Source: Saccharopolyspora sp. SCSIO 74807 (lineage in GTDB: Bacteria; Actinomycetota; Actinomycetes; Mycobacteriales; Pseudonocardiaceae). Taken from it: a stretch of DNA of 64,000 nucleotides. This document shows positions 25,346 through 35,242 of this stretch, piece after piece (the stretch's first letter is position 1; every line of letters starts with the position of its first letter). Where the stretch lies: positions 5,177,501 through 5,241,500 of the forward strand of contig NZ_CP146100.1 of assembly GCF_037023755.1 (NCBI RefSeq), read 5' to 3'. Under the pieces are notes generated by a model. It was not told where the DNA came from, made no database searches, and saw only the letters and a list, made by a program, of their open reading frames with translations. The position numbers were made by a program, and so were the translations under genes.

Positions 25346-26632
25346 TCAGCGCCCCTTCCGTTCACCGAGCACACCGGCCTCCCGCTGATGGGTGATCTCG
25401 CCCGGGGCCGGGTAGGCGTCGCGCGAGACCGTCGGGTCCTCCACCGGAGCCAGACCGGTCGCCGTCTCGGGCCCCACCGGAGGGTAGATCCGCAGGTAGT
25501 GCCCGGCGGCGTCGCCGTACTGCATCGCGCTCGCGAAGTTGCTGAAGAACATGTTGATGTCGCTGGAATACGGCGCGATATCGCGCAGCGGTTGTTGCGC
25601 CGACGTGAGCGCCTTGGTCAGCCGCGGAGCCAGCGGACGCGCGTCGTGCAGCGTGCCGGTCAGCGCCCGCACCGCGGACTCGGCCGGGGCCGCGATCCCG
25701 GGCACCTTCTCCAGCGGCTGCGTGCCCTCGCGGAGCACCCCGCGGACGTCGGGCGTCGCCTCGCCGATCGCTTCGGCGCCGGGACGCAGCTGTGCGGCTG
25801 CCACGCCCGTGTCGTGCAGCGGGCCGCGGAGGTCGTGCAGTGCTGTACGCACCTGGCCGAGGGTTCCCGGCGCCCGCTCCAACGAGTCGGCCAGCGGCTT
25901 GCCACCATCCACATTGGCCGCTTGCAGGGTGTTGTCCGCGTGTCCGGCCAGTTCGCCGAGTTGCTGCTGCCTGCCCTGGAAAGAGGTGGCCACGTCGTCG
26001 GCGGTGTGCAGCAGCCGGGTCAGGTCGGTGCCGGAGTTCGCGTTCAGCGCCCGGGACACCTCCCCGAGGCCACCCAACGTCCCCGGCAGCGTCGAGAGCG
26101 AATCGTGCATGTCCTGGGAGTGACCGATGGCCCCGCCACCGGTCTCGCGCAGGGTCGACCCGAGCGCGTTCCTGGTCGGCTCGTCCAGCACCTCGAGCAG
26201 ATCGGAGATGTCCTGCGCGCCGTCCCCGGGCCCGCTCGCGATGACCGCACCCGGCGGGAGCGGTCCGGAACCGGCGGTGCCGGGGTTCAGCTCGACGAAC
26301 TTCTGCCCGAGCGCCGACCTGGCGACCACAGCGGAGCTCGCGTCCCGGAAGACCTTCCGATCTCCTTCCAGGAGCATGGTCACCACCGGACGGTCGCCGG
26401 CTAGTTCGACCGAGGCCACCTGCCCGGCGCGAACGTTCCCGAGCCGGACGTCGTCGCCCGCCCGCAGCGAACCGACGTCGGCGAACGATGCCTTGACCCT
26501 GGTGACCTGCTGCCATGGCAGGCCGGTGCTGGCGGTCAGCGCGATCAGGACCGCGCAGGCCAACACCGCCAGCAGCGCCGTCCCGGCCAGCATCGAGCGC
26601 CTTCGGCGCGACCTGCTGCTGCTCTGCGCCAT
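25346..26632 (-). CDS. mceC: MCE-family protein, third of operon (MceC position)
   Basis: A 428-residue protein with a basic N-terminus (SSSRSRRRRS), a membrane helix (LAGTALLAVLACAVLIALTAS), an MCE domain (VKASFADVGSLRAGDDVRLGNVRAGQVASVEL ... ARSALGQKFVELNPG) and a helical region ending in a Pro-rich tail with FSNFASAMQYGDAAGHYLRIYPPVG. The single Cys lies in mid-helix and is not a lipobox. ATG 26632 overlaps the previous stop by one base (TGATG). The sequence LRIYPP resembles the LRLLPV and LTIVTP stretches of sibling subunits, a conserved feature just before the tail. Confidence 0.87.
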   Translation of the reverse strand: MAQSSSRSRRRRSMLAGTALLAVLACAVLIALTASTGLPWQQVTRVKASFADVGSLRAGDDVRLGNVRAGQVASVELAGDRPVVTMLLEGDRKVFRDASSAVVARSALGQKFVELNPGTAGSGPLPPGAVIASGPGDGAQDISDLLEVLDEPTRNALGSTLRETGGGAIGHSQDMHDSLSTLPGTLGGLGEVSRALNANSGTDLTRLLHTADDVATSFQGRQQQLGELAGHADNTLQAANVDGGKPLADSLERAPGTLGQVRTALHDLRGPLHDTGVAAAQLRPGAEAIGEATPDVRGVLREGTQPLEKVPGIAAPAESAVRALTGTLHDARPLAPRLTKALTSAQQPLRDIAPYSSDINMFFSNFASAMQYGDAAGHYLRIYPPVGPETATGLAPVEDPTVSRDAYPAPGEITHQREAGVLGERKGR

Positions 26633-28011
26633 CAGTTGCCTCCCAGCAGAAAGTCGAGTGCGCCGCCCTCTTGATCAGGTGTCAGTCCGGTGACTCCGCT
26701 GCCGGGCTGAGTCTCGGGCGACAGCAGTCCGCCCAGGTTCGGCGGCGGGCCGCCCCCCGGGTTCGGCGGGCCGCCCAAGCCCGGTGGTGGCGGAATGTCC
26801 GGTAGGTGCGGAACGGCCTGTGCGACGGGTGCCGGCACCGATCCGGTCGCGATCTCGGGGGTGACGATCGTGAGCGCGCGGAAGTAGTGTGCGATGCCGT
26901 CCGACCCGTTGGTCGACAAGGCCCAGCCACGGACGAAATTCATGACGTTGTTGAAATTCCCGCCCAGCTGCTCGGCCAGCGGCCGGGCCGAGCCGGCGAC
27001 CGCGCGCAGCGGGGGCCCGGCGGCGTGCAGCTGTTCGGCGACCGGACGTGCTTCGTCGAGCAGCGACTGGGCCCGGTCCAGCACCGGCTGGGCGCGCGCG
27101 AGCGCCGGGTCGGCGGCGTCGGAGAAGCGGGTGATCTCCTGGCTGATCTCGGCGAGATTGTCCGTAGCGGGCCGGATCTCCCGCAGCGTCGGGGTGGTCG
27201 TGCGGGCCGTGCCTGCCAAGGTCGCGAACGTGGACCGGGCCTGCTCCAGCGTGTCGGGCAGTTCGGCGACCGTGGCGCGTAGCGCCTCCTGCCGCGCGGT
27301 CGTCGTGCCGAGGGTCTCGTTCGCGGAGTCGACCAGTCCGTCGAGGGTGCGCCCGTTGTCCGCCGCCAGCGACTGGGCCACCGGAGTCACGGTGTCCACC
27401 AGGTGGTTGAGCGTGGCGTTCTGCTCGTTGAGCACCCGGGCCATTCCCTCGGCGTCGGTCATCGCCGGGGCGAGCGCCTTGATGGTGTCGGCGGTGTTGC
27501 GCCCGTTGCCCTGCATCCCCTGCCCCAGCACCGTCACCAGCGCGGCGAGGGATTCGCCTGTGCCGTCGTCGAGGACGTTGAGGACCTGGTCCAGGTCGGT
27601 GTTCTGCCCCGTTCGGGACACGGGGATCACGTCGCCCGCGCCGAGAGCCGGGGCCGACGTGGAACCGCGCTTCAACTCGACGAAGCGCTCGCCGAGCAAG
27701 CTCACCGGTCGGACCGACGCACTCGCGTCCGAGTGCATCGGGAATGCCTCCGGCTGCAGGGTCATGGAGACATCGGCGTGTCCGTTGTGGACGGATATCG
27801 AGGAGACCTCGCCGACCTTGACCCCGTTGAGCTTGACGTCGTTGCCCGGTAGCAGCGGGCTCGCGTCGGCGAACTCGGCGATCACGGACCGAGGGCGCTC
27901 AGGTTCGTTGGCCATGCCCCAGGCGCTGGCCCCCAGGCTCACCATCGCGACGAGGGCGACGGCGGTGATCCGCAGTACCGGGGTCTTCCGAGCCGGGTTC
28001 GTGCGGCTCAT
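26632..28011 (-). CDS. mceB: MCE-family protein, second of operon (MceB position)
   Basis: A 459-residue protein. A membrane helix (VLRITAVALVAMVSLGASAWG) precedes an MCE domain (IAEFADASPLLPGNDVKLNGVKVGEVSSISV ... RPVSLLGERFVELKRGS), the helical tunnel region, and an unusually Pro/Gly-rich tail (residues about 400-440). I chose ATG 28011: it overlaps the preceding stop as ATGA and has GGAGG upstream; the longer ATG 28041 start lies inside the previous gene. Position-based name. Confidence 0.87.
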   Translation of the reverse strand: MSRTNPARKTPVLRITAVALVAMVSLGASAWGMANEPERPRSVIAEFADASPLLPGNDVKLNGVKVGEVSSISVHNGHADVSMTLQPEAFPMHSDASASVRPVSLLGERFVELKRGSTSAPALGAGDVIPVSRTGQNTDLDQVLNVLDDGTGESLAALVTVLGQGMQGNGRNTADTIKALAPAMTDAEGMARVLNEQNATLNHLVDTVTPVAQSLAADNGRTLDGLVDSANETLGTTTARQEALRATVAELPDTLEQARSTFATLAGTARTTTPTLREIRPATDNLAEISQEITRFSDAADPALARAQPVLDRAQSLLDEARPVAEQLHAAGPPLRAVAGSARPLAEQLGGNFNNVMNFVRGWALSTNGSDGIAHYFRALTIVTPEIATGSVPAPVAQAVPHLPDIPPPPGLGGPPNPGGGPPPNLGGLLSPETQPGSGVTGLTPDQEGGALDFLLGGN

Positions 28012-29240
28012 CGAAGCCCACCTCCCCACGCGTCCTTCCACGGCTGGCCGCCGTTCTCACCGGGCAGCGGATACCGGTTGTCCTGGACGCCAGGTGGCAC
28101 GATGCCGGGGCTGTCGCCCAACGTGGTCGCGCCCTCTTGAAGCAGGAAGCGCACGAAGTGTCCATTGGAGTCGTAGTTGGCCGAGTTCGACGTCCACGAC
28201 GAGAGCCATCCCGCGAGTTCGGGCGTGTAGGGCCGCAGGTGGTTCAACGCGGGCGTGAGGTAATCCGCCGTCCCGGTCAGCGCCGGAACGGTGGCGTGCG
28301 CGGTGTCCAGCAAGCCCGGTGTGCGGTCGAGCAGCGAATCCGCTGCGGTCAACGTCGGGCCGAGCCGGTCGACCGTCGGCCGCAGGTCCCGCAGGACCGG
28401 GTTGAGGTGGTCAGCCACCGCCGGCAACTGCTGCGTGGCCGGCCGGAGGTCGTGCAGCAACGGAATGGTCTTGTCCGCGACCTCGGGCACGTCGTCGAGC
28501 GTCCCCTTCGCGGTGTCCAATGTGTGCGGTAGCGCGCGCACCGCTTCGCCGAGGTGCTCGCGCTGCCCGGCCACCGCGTTCGTGGTCCGGTTGAGCTTGT
28601 CGACGATCTGGCGGACGTCGGCGTCGCGTTCGGACAGCGTCCCGACCATGCCGTTGAGCTGGGTCACCAGCCCCTTGATCGACTCACCGTCGCTGCCCAG
28701 GCCCTGCATCACTTGCCCGAGCGACTCCAGCGCGGGCCCCGCCGTCCGCAGCGTCGCGTTGGCATCGGCCTCGTTCCCGCTGACCGTCTTGTCCAGCTGG
28801 CCGACCAGGGAAGCCAAGTGCTCGCGGGTGGGAACATCGAGCGCGTTCAGGACCTCGTCCAGCTCAACCGGCTTGGCCTGCTTGCCCGGGATCATCCCGC
28901 CTTCGGGGATCTCCGGGTTCGTCTCGGGCCCGTCCTGGATCTCCACGCGGCGCTCACCGAGCGTCGCCTTCCACTCGACCAGGACTTGCGCGCCGGAGTG
29001 CAGCGGGGCGTGGTCGTCGTCCAGCGCGAGGTCGAGCACGGCCTTGCCGTCGCGCACCTGGATGTCGGCGACCTGGCCGCCCTCGAAGCCGCCGATCATC
29101 ACCGTCCCGCCCGGGACCACCTTGCTGGCCGAGCCGAGCACCACGCTCACGTGGTGATCGCGGCCGGCGGTCAGCAGTGCCACGCCGCCCACTGCGGCGA
29201 CGAGGACCACCGCGGCCCCTACGAGCAGCAACCGCTTCAT
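28008..29240 (-). CDS. mceA: MCE-family protein, first of operon (MceA position)
   Basis: A 410-residue protein with a short N-terminus, one membrane helix (LLLVGAAVVLVAAVGGVALLTAG), an MCE domain (VSVVLGSASKVVPGGTVMIGGFEGGQVADIQV ... VEWKATLGERRVEIQDG) and the helical region ending in a polar tail. ATG 29240 lies 5 bp after the ATPase gene stop; the longer frame to 29465 is antisense-type noise over the ATPase gene. It is the first of six consecutive MCE genes. Position-based name. Confidence 0.86.
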   Translation of the reverse strand: MKRLLLVGAAVVLVAAVGGVALLTAGRDHHVSVVLGSASKVVPGGTVMIGGFEGGQVADIQVRDGKAVLDLALDDDHAPLHSGAQVLVEWKATLGERRVEIQDGPETNPEIPEGGMIPGKQAKPVELDEVLNALDVPTREHLASLVGQLDKTVSGNEADANATLRTAGPALESLGQVMQGLGSDGESIKGLVTQLNGMVGTLSERDADVRQIVDKLNRTTNAVAGQREHLGEAVRALPHTLDTAKGTLDDVPEVADKTIPLLHDLRPATQQLPAVADHLNPVLRDLRPTVDRLGPTLTAADSLLDRTPGLLDTAHATVPALTGTADYLTPALNHLRPYTPELAGWLSSWTSNSANYDSNGHFVRFLLQEGATTLGDSPGIVPPGVQDNRYPLPGENGGQPWKDAWGGGLR

Positions 29241-29245
29241 CGCGA

Positions 29246-30082
29246 TCAGTCCATTCCCAACGGGCCGGCCGACTCGCCGGCGAGGAACTGCCGCACGAAC
29301 GGGTCCTGCGAGGCGAACGCCTCGTCGGCCGCCCCGTAATGCACCACCTCGCCTTTCCAGATCAGTCCCACGTAGTCGCTGACCTTGCGGGCGCTGCGGA
29401 TGTCGTGCGTGACCACCAGGTAGGTCCCCTGGTGCCTGGCGTGCATTTTGAGGATCAGGTCGCACAGCAGGCTGGTACGCACCGGGTCGAGACCGGAGTC
29501 GGGCTCGTCGAACAGTACGATCTTCGGCTCCATCACCAGCGCGCGGGCGAACCCAGCGCGCTTTTTCATGCCACCGGAAATCTCGCTGGGTGTCTTCGCC
29601 AGCGCCGCTTCCAAGCCGACCTCGACGATCCGTTCCATGACGATGTCCTCGACCTCTTTCTCCGAGAGGTCGGTGTGCTTGCGCAACGGGAAGGCCACGT
29701 TGTCGTAGATGTTCATGGAGCCGAACAGCGCGCCGTCCTGGAACAGCACGCCGAAGTTCCTGCGCAGCTCGTAGCGCTCGGACTCGCTGATGTTCCAGAT
29801 GTTCTTGCCGAAGATGAGCACTTCGCCGTCGTCCGGTTCCAGCAGCCCGACCAAGTGCTTGATCAGCACGCTCTTGCCGGTACCTGATGGGCCGAGCACG
29901 GTGGTGATGGCGTTGTCGGCGAACTCCAGCGTCAGGTTGCGCAGGATGTGCGACTCGCCGAAGGACTTGCGAAGCCCGCGCACCACCATGGGGTGCATCG
30001 GCGCCTCTGGATCCGCAGGCATGGACTGATCAGGCGGGATGCGCTCGGTCGGGAGCATGCTGAGGTCGGTCGGCGTGTTCAC
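29246..30082 (-). CDS. MCE transporter ATPase (MlaF/Mkl-like)
   Basis: A 278-residue ABC ATPase that powers lipid import through the YrbE permeases. Walker A GPSGTGKS is at residues 64-71, Q-loop LFQDGAL at about 113, signature ISGGMKKRAGFARA at 168-181, Walker B IVLFDEPDSGLDP at 188-200 and the H-loop in VVTHDIRSA near 223-231. The SGGMKKR signature is typical of the Mkl/MlaF group. In mycobacteria the MCE ATPase (mkl) is encoded away from the mce operons; here it lies between the yrbE pair and the six MCE genes. The 30 N-terminal residues are a non-conserved extension. Confidence 0.93.
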   Translation of the reverse strand: MNTPTDLSMLPTERIPPDQSMPADPEAPMHPMVVRGLRKSFGESHILRNLTLEFADNAITTVLGPSGTGKSVLIKHLVGLLEPDDGEVLIFGKNIWNISESERYELRRNFGVLFQDGALFGSMNIYDNVAFPLRKHTDLSEKEVEDIVMERIVEVGLEAALAKTPSEISGGMKKRAGFARALVMEPKIVLFDEPDSGLDPVRTSLLCDLILKMHARHQGTYLVVTHDIRSARKVSDYVGLIWKGEVVHYGAADEAFASQDPFVRQFLAGESAGPLGMD

Positions 30083-30112
30083 GCGATCTCCTTCGACATC
30101 GTCGGGCGTGCG

Positions 30113-30982
30113 TCAGTTCGCGATCGGAGCGTTCGGGTTGAGGCCCCAGAACAGCTGTGTTCCCAGCAGCCCCACGACATGGATGAGCACCATGGACAGC
30201 ATCATCGATTTGGCGGTGTTGTTCCCGACCCCGACAGGGCCGCCGCGCGCCGTGTAGCCGTAGTAGCAACCGACGAAGACCACCACGGTCCCCATCGCGA
30301 CCGCCTTCGACAGCGATCCCAGGAAATCGACGGGGTTCTGGTAGAGCCAGAAGGTGTACAGGTAACCGCCCGGCGAGACACCGCCGAGCTGCAGCACGGT
30401 GACCAGGTACATCGACAGGTACATCAAACCGAGACCGACGATGAACAGCAGCGGCATCGCGATCCAGGTGGCCAGGATCCGGGTTCCCACCAGATAACTG
30501 CGGGATCGGACGCCCATGACCTCCATCGCGTCTACCTCTTCGGCGATGCGCATCGAGCCGATCTCGGCCACCAGACCGCAGCCGACCTTCGCGGCGAAGA
30601 TGTAGCCCCACATGTAGGGGGCCATTTCCCTTGTGCCGCAATAGGTGTTGAACACTCCACTGTAGAGCGGAGCACCGATCTGCTTGAGCGTGTAGCTGGC
30701 TTCCAGCCCGCATACCGACCCCATCACGAACTGCATGAACCAAATGATCAGACCGCTGGATAGGATCAGAATGCCTGCTTGGTGAAAGATCTCGGTGAAG
30801 TAGTGGCGTACGTCGGGCAACGTCCGGACAGTCTTACCGCTGAACCGCGCGATCTCCCCACCGGTGCTGACCGCGTCGCGAATCTTGGCCCGCACGGCGG
30901 CAGGCGTAACGTGCACGGGTTGCGATTTCGGCGCCCGCGAGCCCGATTCCGCCGGCCGGTCCTGGCCATCCCTGGTCGACAT
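30113..30982 (-). CDS. yrbEB: YrbE/MlaE-type permease, second of pair (YrbEB)
   Basis: A 289-residue integral membrane permease. The core (VRHYFTEIFHQAGILILSSGLIIWFMQFVMG) is followed by the MlaE stretch FAAKVGCGLVAEIGSMRIAEEVDAMEVMGVRSRSYLVGTRILATWIAMPLLFIVG and C-terminal helices containing GCYYGYTARGGPVGVGNNTAKSMMLSMVLIHVVG. EEVDAMEVMG is the EQxxA-like coupling helix that contacts the ATPase. The start ATG 30982 lies 10 bp after the first permease stop. Together with the first permease it forms the transmembrane part of the importer. Confidence 0.92.
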   Translation of the reverse strand: MSTRDGQDRPAESGSRAPKSQPVHVTPAAVRAKIRDAVSTGGEIARFSGKTVRTLPDVRHYFTEIFHQAGILILSSGLIIWFMQFVMGSVCGLEASYTLKQIGAPLYSGVFNTYCGTREMAPYMWGYIFAAKVGCGLVAEIGSMRIAEEVDAMEVMGVRSRSYLVGTRILATWIAMPLLFIVGLGLMYLSMYLVTVLQLGGVSPGGYLYTFWLYQNPVDFLGSLSKAVAMGTVVVFVGCYYGYTARGGPVGVGNNTAKSMMLSMVLIHVVGLLGTQLFWGLNPNAPIAN

Positions 30983-30992
30983 GCCCAACTCC

Positions 30993-31847
30993 TCAGCGGT
31001 ACACCTGCATCTCGGGGTGGAGCCCGAGCAGAATGGTCGTGAACAGGTAATTGACGACCCAGATCGCCGCGAACGCGGAGACCACGGCCTGGTTGACGGC
31101 GCGGCCGACGCCGATCGGACCGCCCTGGACGTGCAGGCCCTTGTAGCAGCAGACCACGCCGATGATGACGCCGAAGATCGTCGTCTTGGCCACGCTGCCC
31201 CAGATGTCGGGCGTGGTGGCGTTGTCGAAGAAGCTGGCGAAGAAGGCCGCATTGTCCGCACCCAGCACGAAGATCGCGGCGATGTAACCGCCGACGATGC
31301 CGAACACCAAGGCCACCAGATCCATGAAGCCGGTCATGATCGCCACGGCGAGCACTCGCGGCACGATCAGGTCCCGGACGGGGTCGACGCCCAGCACTTC
31401 CATCGCGTCGATCTCTTCGCGGATGCGCCGCGCCCCGAGATCCGCGGTCATGGCGGTGCCCACCACACCGGCGACCACCATCGCGTTGATCCACGGGGCG
31501 AACTCCCGGACGCTGGCCATGATGAAGAACGCGCCGAGCCGTTCCGGGATCCCGAAGATCAGGAAGATGTTGCCGCCCTGCAAACCCGGCGCCGCCAGCC
31601 CGAAGGCCGTTGTGGACACCGCCATCGGCACCCAGCACAGCTTCAGCAGGCTGAACATCTGATCTCGGACGGCACCCCAGTAACCGACGGGATGCCGAAT
31701 CGCCGACCACACCACGGCGATCAGCAGTTGGACGATTTCCCCCGCCTGCACCAGTGGTTTCTCGGCGCCGCGCAGCCACTTCCGCTGCGGCCGGCGCGCC
31801 GCCGCCGTCTTGTCCGGCGCCGCCTTCGACTGCGCGGTTTCGCTCAC
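30993..31847 (-). CDS. yrbEA: YrbE/MlaE-type permease, first of pair (YrbEA)
   Basis: A 284-residue permease. It has a basic soluble N-terminus, then helices and the MlaE core MVVAGVVGTAMTADLGARRIREEIDAMEVLGVDPVRDLIVPRVLAVAIMTGFMDLVALVFGIVGGY. EEIDAMEVLGV is the coupling helix for the ATPase, and the C-terminal motif CCYKGLHVQGGPIGVGRAVNQAVV is family-typical. I prefer GTG 31847, with AGGGAG 5 nt upstream, over ATG 31889. It is the first gene of the mce operon, 109 bp after an ECF sigma factor gene on the same strand. Confidence 0.9.
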   Translation of the reverse strand: MSETAQSKAAPDKTAAARRPQRKWLRGAEKPLVQAGEIVQLLIAVVWSAIRHPVGYWGAVRDQMFSLLKLCWVPMAVSTTAFGLAAPGLQGGNIFLIFGIPERLGAFFIMASVREFAPWINAMVVAGVVGTAMTADLGARRIREEIDAMEVLGVDPVRDLIVPRVLAVAIMTGFMDLVALVFGIVGGYIAAIFVLGADNAAFFASFFDNATTPDIWGSVAKTTIFGVIIGVVCCYKGLHVQGGPIGVGRAVNQAVVSAFAAIWVVNYLFTTILLGLHPEMQVYR

Positions 31848-31956
31848 TTGCGCTCCCTGGAATGTCTGCGACGACCGCGCTGTATCCACGGTCTCGTCCG
31901 ACTTCGCACGGCTCCGGCCACACCGAGGTGCTCAGCGGCTCCGCGCCTTTCCCCGT

Positions 31957-32598
31957 TCACGACCGCAGCCATTCCGCGTCCAACAGGTTCGCCAGGCCGC
32001 GGATCGCGCGGCGTTGCAGCTGGCGGATCGCGGCAGGACTGCGCCCCAACGTTTCCGCGGTCTCGGCGACCGTCCTGCCTTGCAGGAAGCGCAAGCGGAC
32101 GCACTCCCGCTGGTTGGCGGGAAGCCGTTCGACACCGCTGCGCACGTGCGCGGCACCGAGCGAGTAGATCGCTTCCCGCTCCGCGCCACCGCTTTCCGGT
32201 GGTTCGGGCAGCGGGTCCAGGCACACCTCCCGGGATCTCCGGGAGCGCAAGAAGTCGACTGCCACGTTGCGCGCGATCGTGGTCAACCACGCCGGAAATC
32301 CGCTGCCTGCATACCCGAACCGGTCGATCGAGGCCAGCGCGCGGACGAACGTTTCGCTGGCGAAGTCCTCGGCCACGTCCAGGTCACCGAGCAGGCGCTG
32401 CAGGTAGCAGCGCACGTCGTCGTAGTGCCAGGCGTATAGCGTTCCGAAGGCCTCGGTGTCCCCGCGCTGCACGGCACGGACCAACGCGAACGACCGCTCC
32501 GTGGATCCCGGCTGATCCCGGAATTCGCCGGTCGCCAGCCGATATTCGCGGTCTGCCGACGATTCTTCGGGGATCGCTGACTCCATCACGAGAGACAT
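31957..32598 (-). CDS. ECF-type RNA polymerase sigma factor
   Basis: A 213-residue sigma factor. Region 2 lies at about residues 45-120 (DTEAFGTLYAWHYDDVRCYLQRLLGDLDVAEDFASETFVRAL ... FPAWLTTIARNVAVDFLRSRR) and region 4 at about 155-205 (RLPANQRECVRLRFLQGRTVAETAETLGRSPAAIRQLQRRAIRGLA). I chose ATG 32598 (GGGTGAGG upstream); ATG 32616 is possible. No anti-sigma gene is adjacent. It lies 109 bp upstream of the first permease gene on the same strand, so it could be co-transcribed with, or direct transcription of, the mce operon (inference). Confidence 0.87.
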   Translation of the reverse strand: MSLVMESAIPEESSADREYRLATGEFRDQPGSTERSFALVRAVQRGDTEAFGTLYAWHYDDVRCYLQRLLGDLDVAEDFASETFVRALASIDRFGYAGSGFPAWLTTIARNVAVDFLRSRRSREVCLDPLPEPPESGGAEREAIYSLGAAHVRSGVERLPANQRECVRLRFLQGRTVAETAETLGRSPAAIRQLQRRAIRGLANLLDAEWLRS

Positions 32599-33075
32599 GT
32601 CCTCACCCCAAGGCACGAGACGGCCGTTTCCCGGCGCATACCCCCGATTTTCCGGGAGTGGCGCTGTTCACCCGGGAGAAATTACCGACCGCACCGCCGC
32701 ACAACGTCCTCCCCAAGGGGTGGAGTCGTCCCCCCTTCGGACACGGATCTCCGGTGCGTTGCAGCTGGTTGTAGCAGCTCCCGCTGCCGCCGCCGGGACG
32801 ACGCGAAAAGGGCCGGCGCCCCGCGGAAAGCGGGGCGCCGGCCCAAGAAGAAGATTCGGATCGTCCGGGCGAACCGGATGAGATTCAATATCGCGATCGA
32901 GCAGAACCGTTCCGGCCGCACCTACCCGACCATCGCCGATGGCAGATCGATTCGGTCGCCGAGCGGTTTCAGGCACGCTGTCGGAATTGTTCCGGCTCGA
33001 CGGAAGGCCACGAGCAGTGCTGCTGCTATCCCGCGGGTGATGAATCGGATCGGTGGTTTTCGATCCCCAGCGCGA
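32599..33075. promoter_or_regulatory. Intergenic region: sigma-gene promoter and HMG-CoA-lyase operon terminator
   Basis: No gene. It contains a strong hairpin at 32810-32844 (listed separately) and, 113 bp upstream of the sigma gene, CCCCAAGGGG (32711-32720) followed by TGGAG, one of several CACCC..GGGTG-like palindromes in this window. Confidence 0.45.
32810..32844 (-). terminator. Strong hairpin terminator of the HMG-CoA-lyase operon
   Basis: A perfect 15 bp stem (GGGCCGGCGCCCCGC at 32810-32824 against 32830-32844) has a GGAAA loop. Read leftward it is followed by TTTT, fitting a terminator for the leftward operon ending at 33076. Confidence 0.85.
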
Positions 33076-34002
33076 TCAACCGGTGTTGGAGGCCCACTCC
33101 ACCGGCCCGGCGACGATCGAATGGCTCGTGAGCTTGCGACCGAGTACCGACTGCGCCGAGCGCGCAGCCTCGATGGCCGTGGGCAGCGACACCCCGGTGT
33201 CCACGCCCATCTCGTGGAACATGCTCACCAGGTCCTCGGTCGCAATGTTGCCGGTGGATCCCGGCGGGACCGGGCAGCCGCCGAGTTCCCCGAAGCTCGA
33301 CTCGAAGCTGTTGCACCCCGCCTCCAGCGCGGCGAAGGCGTTGGCCAGACCCTGCCCGCGGGTGTTGTGGAAGTGCGCGGTGACCTCGACATCCCGCAAC
33401 CGTTGCAACGCGGCGGTGAAGAATTCGTTGGCATACCCGGGATTGGCCATGCCGGTCGTGTCGCCGAACCCGATCTCGGTCGCGCCGGCTTCCGCGAAGC
33501 GTTCCGCGAGCTCGAGGACCGCATCCATGTTCACCTCGCCCTCGTAGGGGCAGCCGAACGAGGTGGCGATGACCGCGGCGCAACCAAGCCCTTCCTCTCG
33601 GATTCGCCGCGCCACGACGGTGTTTTCGTCCATAGACTCGCGCACGGTGCGGTTGACGTTCTTCTTGTTGTGCGTTTCCGAGGCGCTGACGAAGATCGCC
33701 GCCTCGTGGAACGTCTCGCGCACCTTCAGCGCGTTGTCGAGCCCCTTGTTGTTGGGGATGAGGACCATGAGCTTGACGTCGTCGGGCACGTCCACGCGGC
33801 GCAACACCTCGGCACCGTCGGACAGCTGCGGGATGAGGTCCGGGCGCACGAAGCTCGCCACTTCGATGCGCTCCAGCCCGGTGTGGCCCAATTCGTTGAT
33901 CAGCCGGACCTTGTCCTCGGTGGGGATGTGCTCCGGTTCGTTCTGGAAGCCGTCGCGGGGACCGACTTCCCGGATGTGCACGGCGGACGGGCGGTGGCTC
34001 AT
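33076..34002 (-). CDS. Hydroxymethylglutaryl-CoA lyase family protein
   Basis: A 308-residue HMGL/DRE-TIM metallolyase. The N-terminal REVGPRDGFQNE motif carries the metal ligand and catalytic residues; TSFGCPYEGEV, GFGDTTGMANP, HFHNTRGQGLANA (metal-binding HxH) and the catalytic cysteine loop GELGGCPVPPGSTGN are all present. The family cleaves HMG-CoA, or related 3-hydroxy-3-methyl acyl-CoAs, to an acyl-CoA plus acetoacetate or acetate, a step in leucine and isoprenoid breakdown. ATG 34002 has GGGAG upstream and follows the thiolase gene by 40 bp. It is the last gene of a four-gene leftward operon and ends before a strong hairpin. Confidence 0.88.
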   Translation of the reverse strand: MSHRPSAVHIREVGPRDGFQNEPEHIPTEDKVRLINELGHTGLERIEVASFVRPDLIPQLSDGAEVLRRVDVPDDVKLMVLIPNNKGLDNALKVRETFHEAAIFVSASETHNKKNVNRTVRESMDENTVVARRIREEGLGCAAVIATSFGCPYEGEVNMDAVLELAERFAEAGATEIGFGDTTGMANPGYANEFFTAALQRLRDVEVTAHFHNTRGQGLANAFAALEAGCNSFESSFGELGGCPVPPGSTGNIATEDLVSMFHEMGVDTGVSLPTAIEAARSAQSVLGRKLTSHSIVAGPVEWASNTG

Positions 34003-34042
34003 CGCTGCCGCTCCCTTCTGGTCGCTTGTCGAAGTCGGAGAG

Positions 34043-35241
<1,199 letters not shown>

Positions 35242-35242
<1 letters not shown>

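Noticed and set aside
24123-25388. Rightward 421-codon open frame
   Set aside because: Antisense shadow of the fourth MCE gene.
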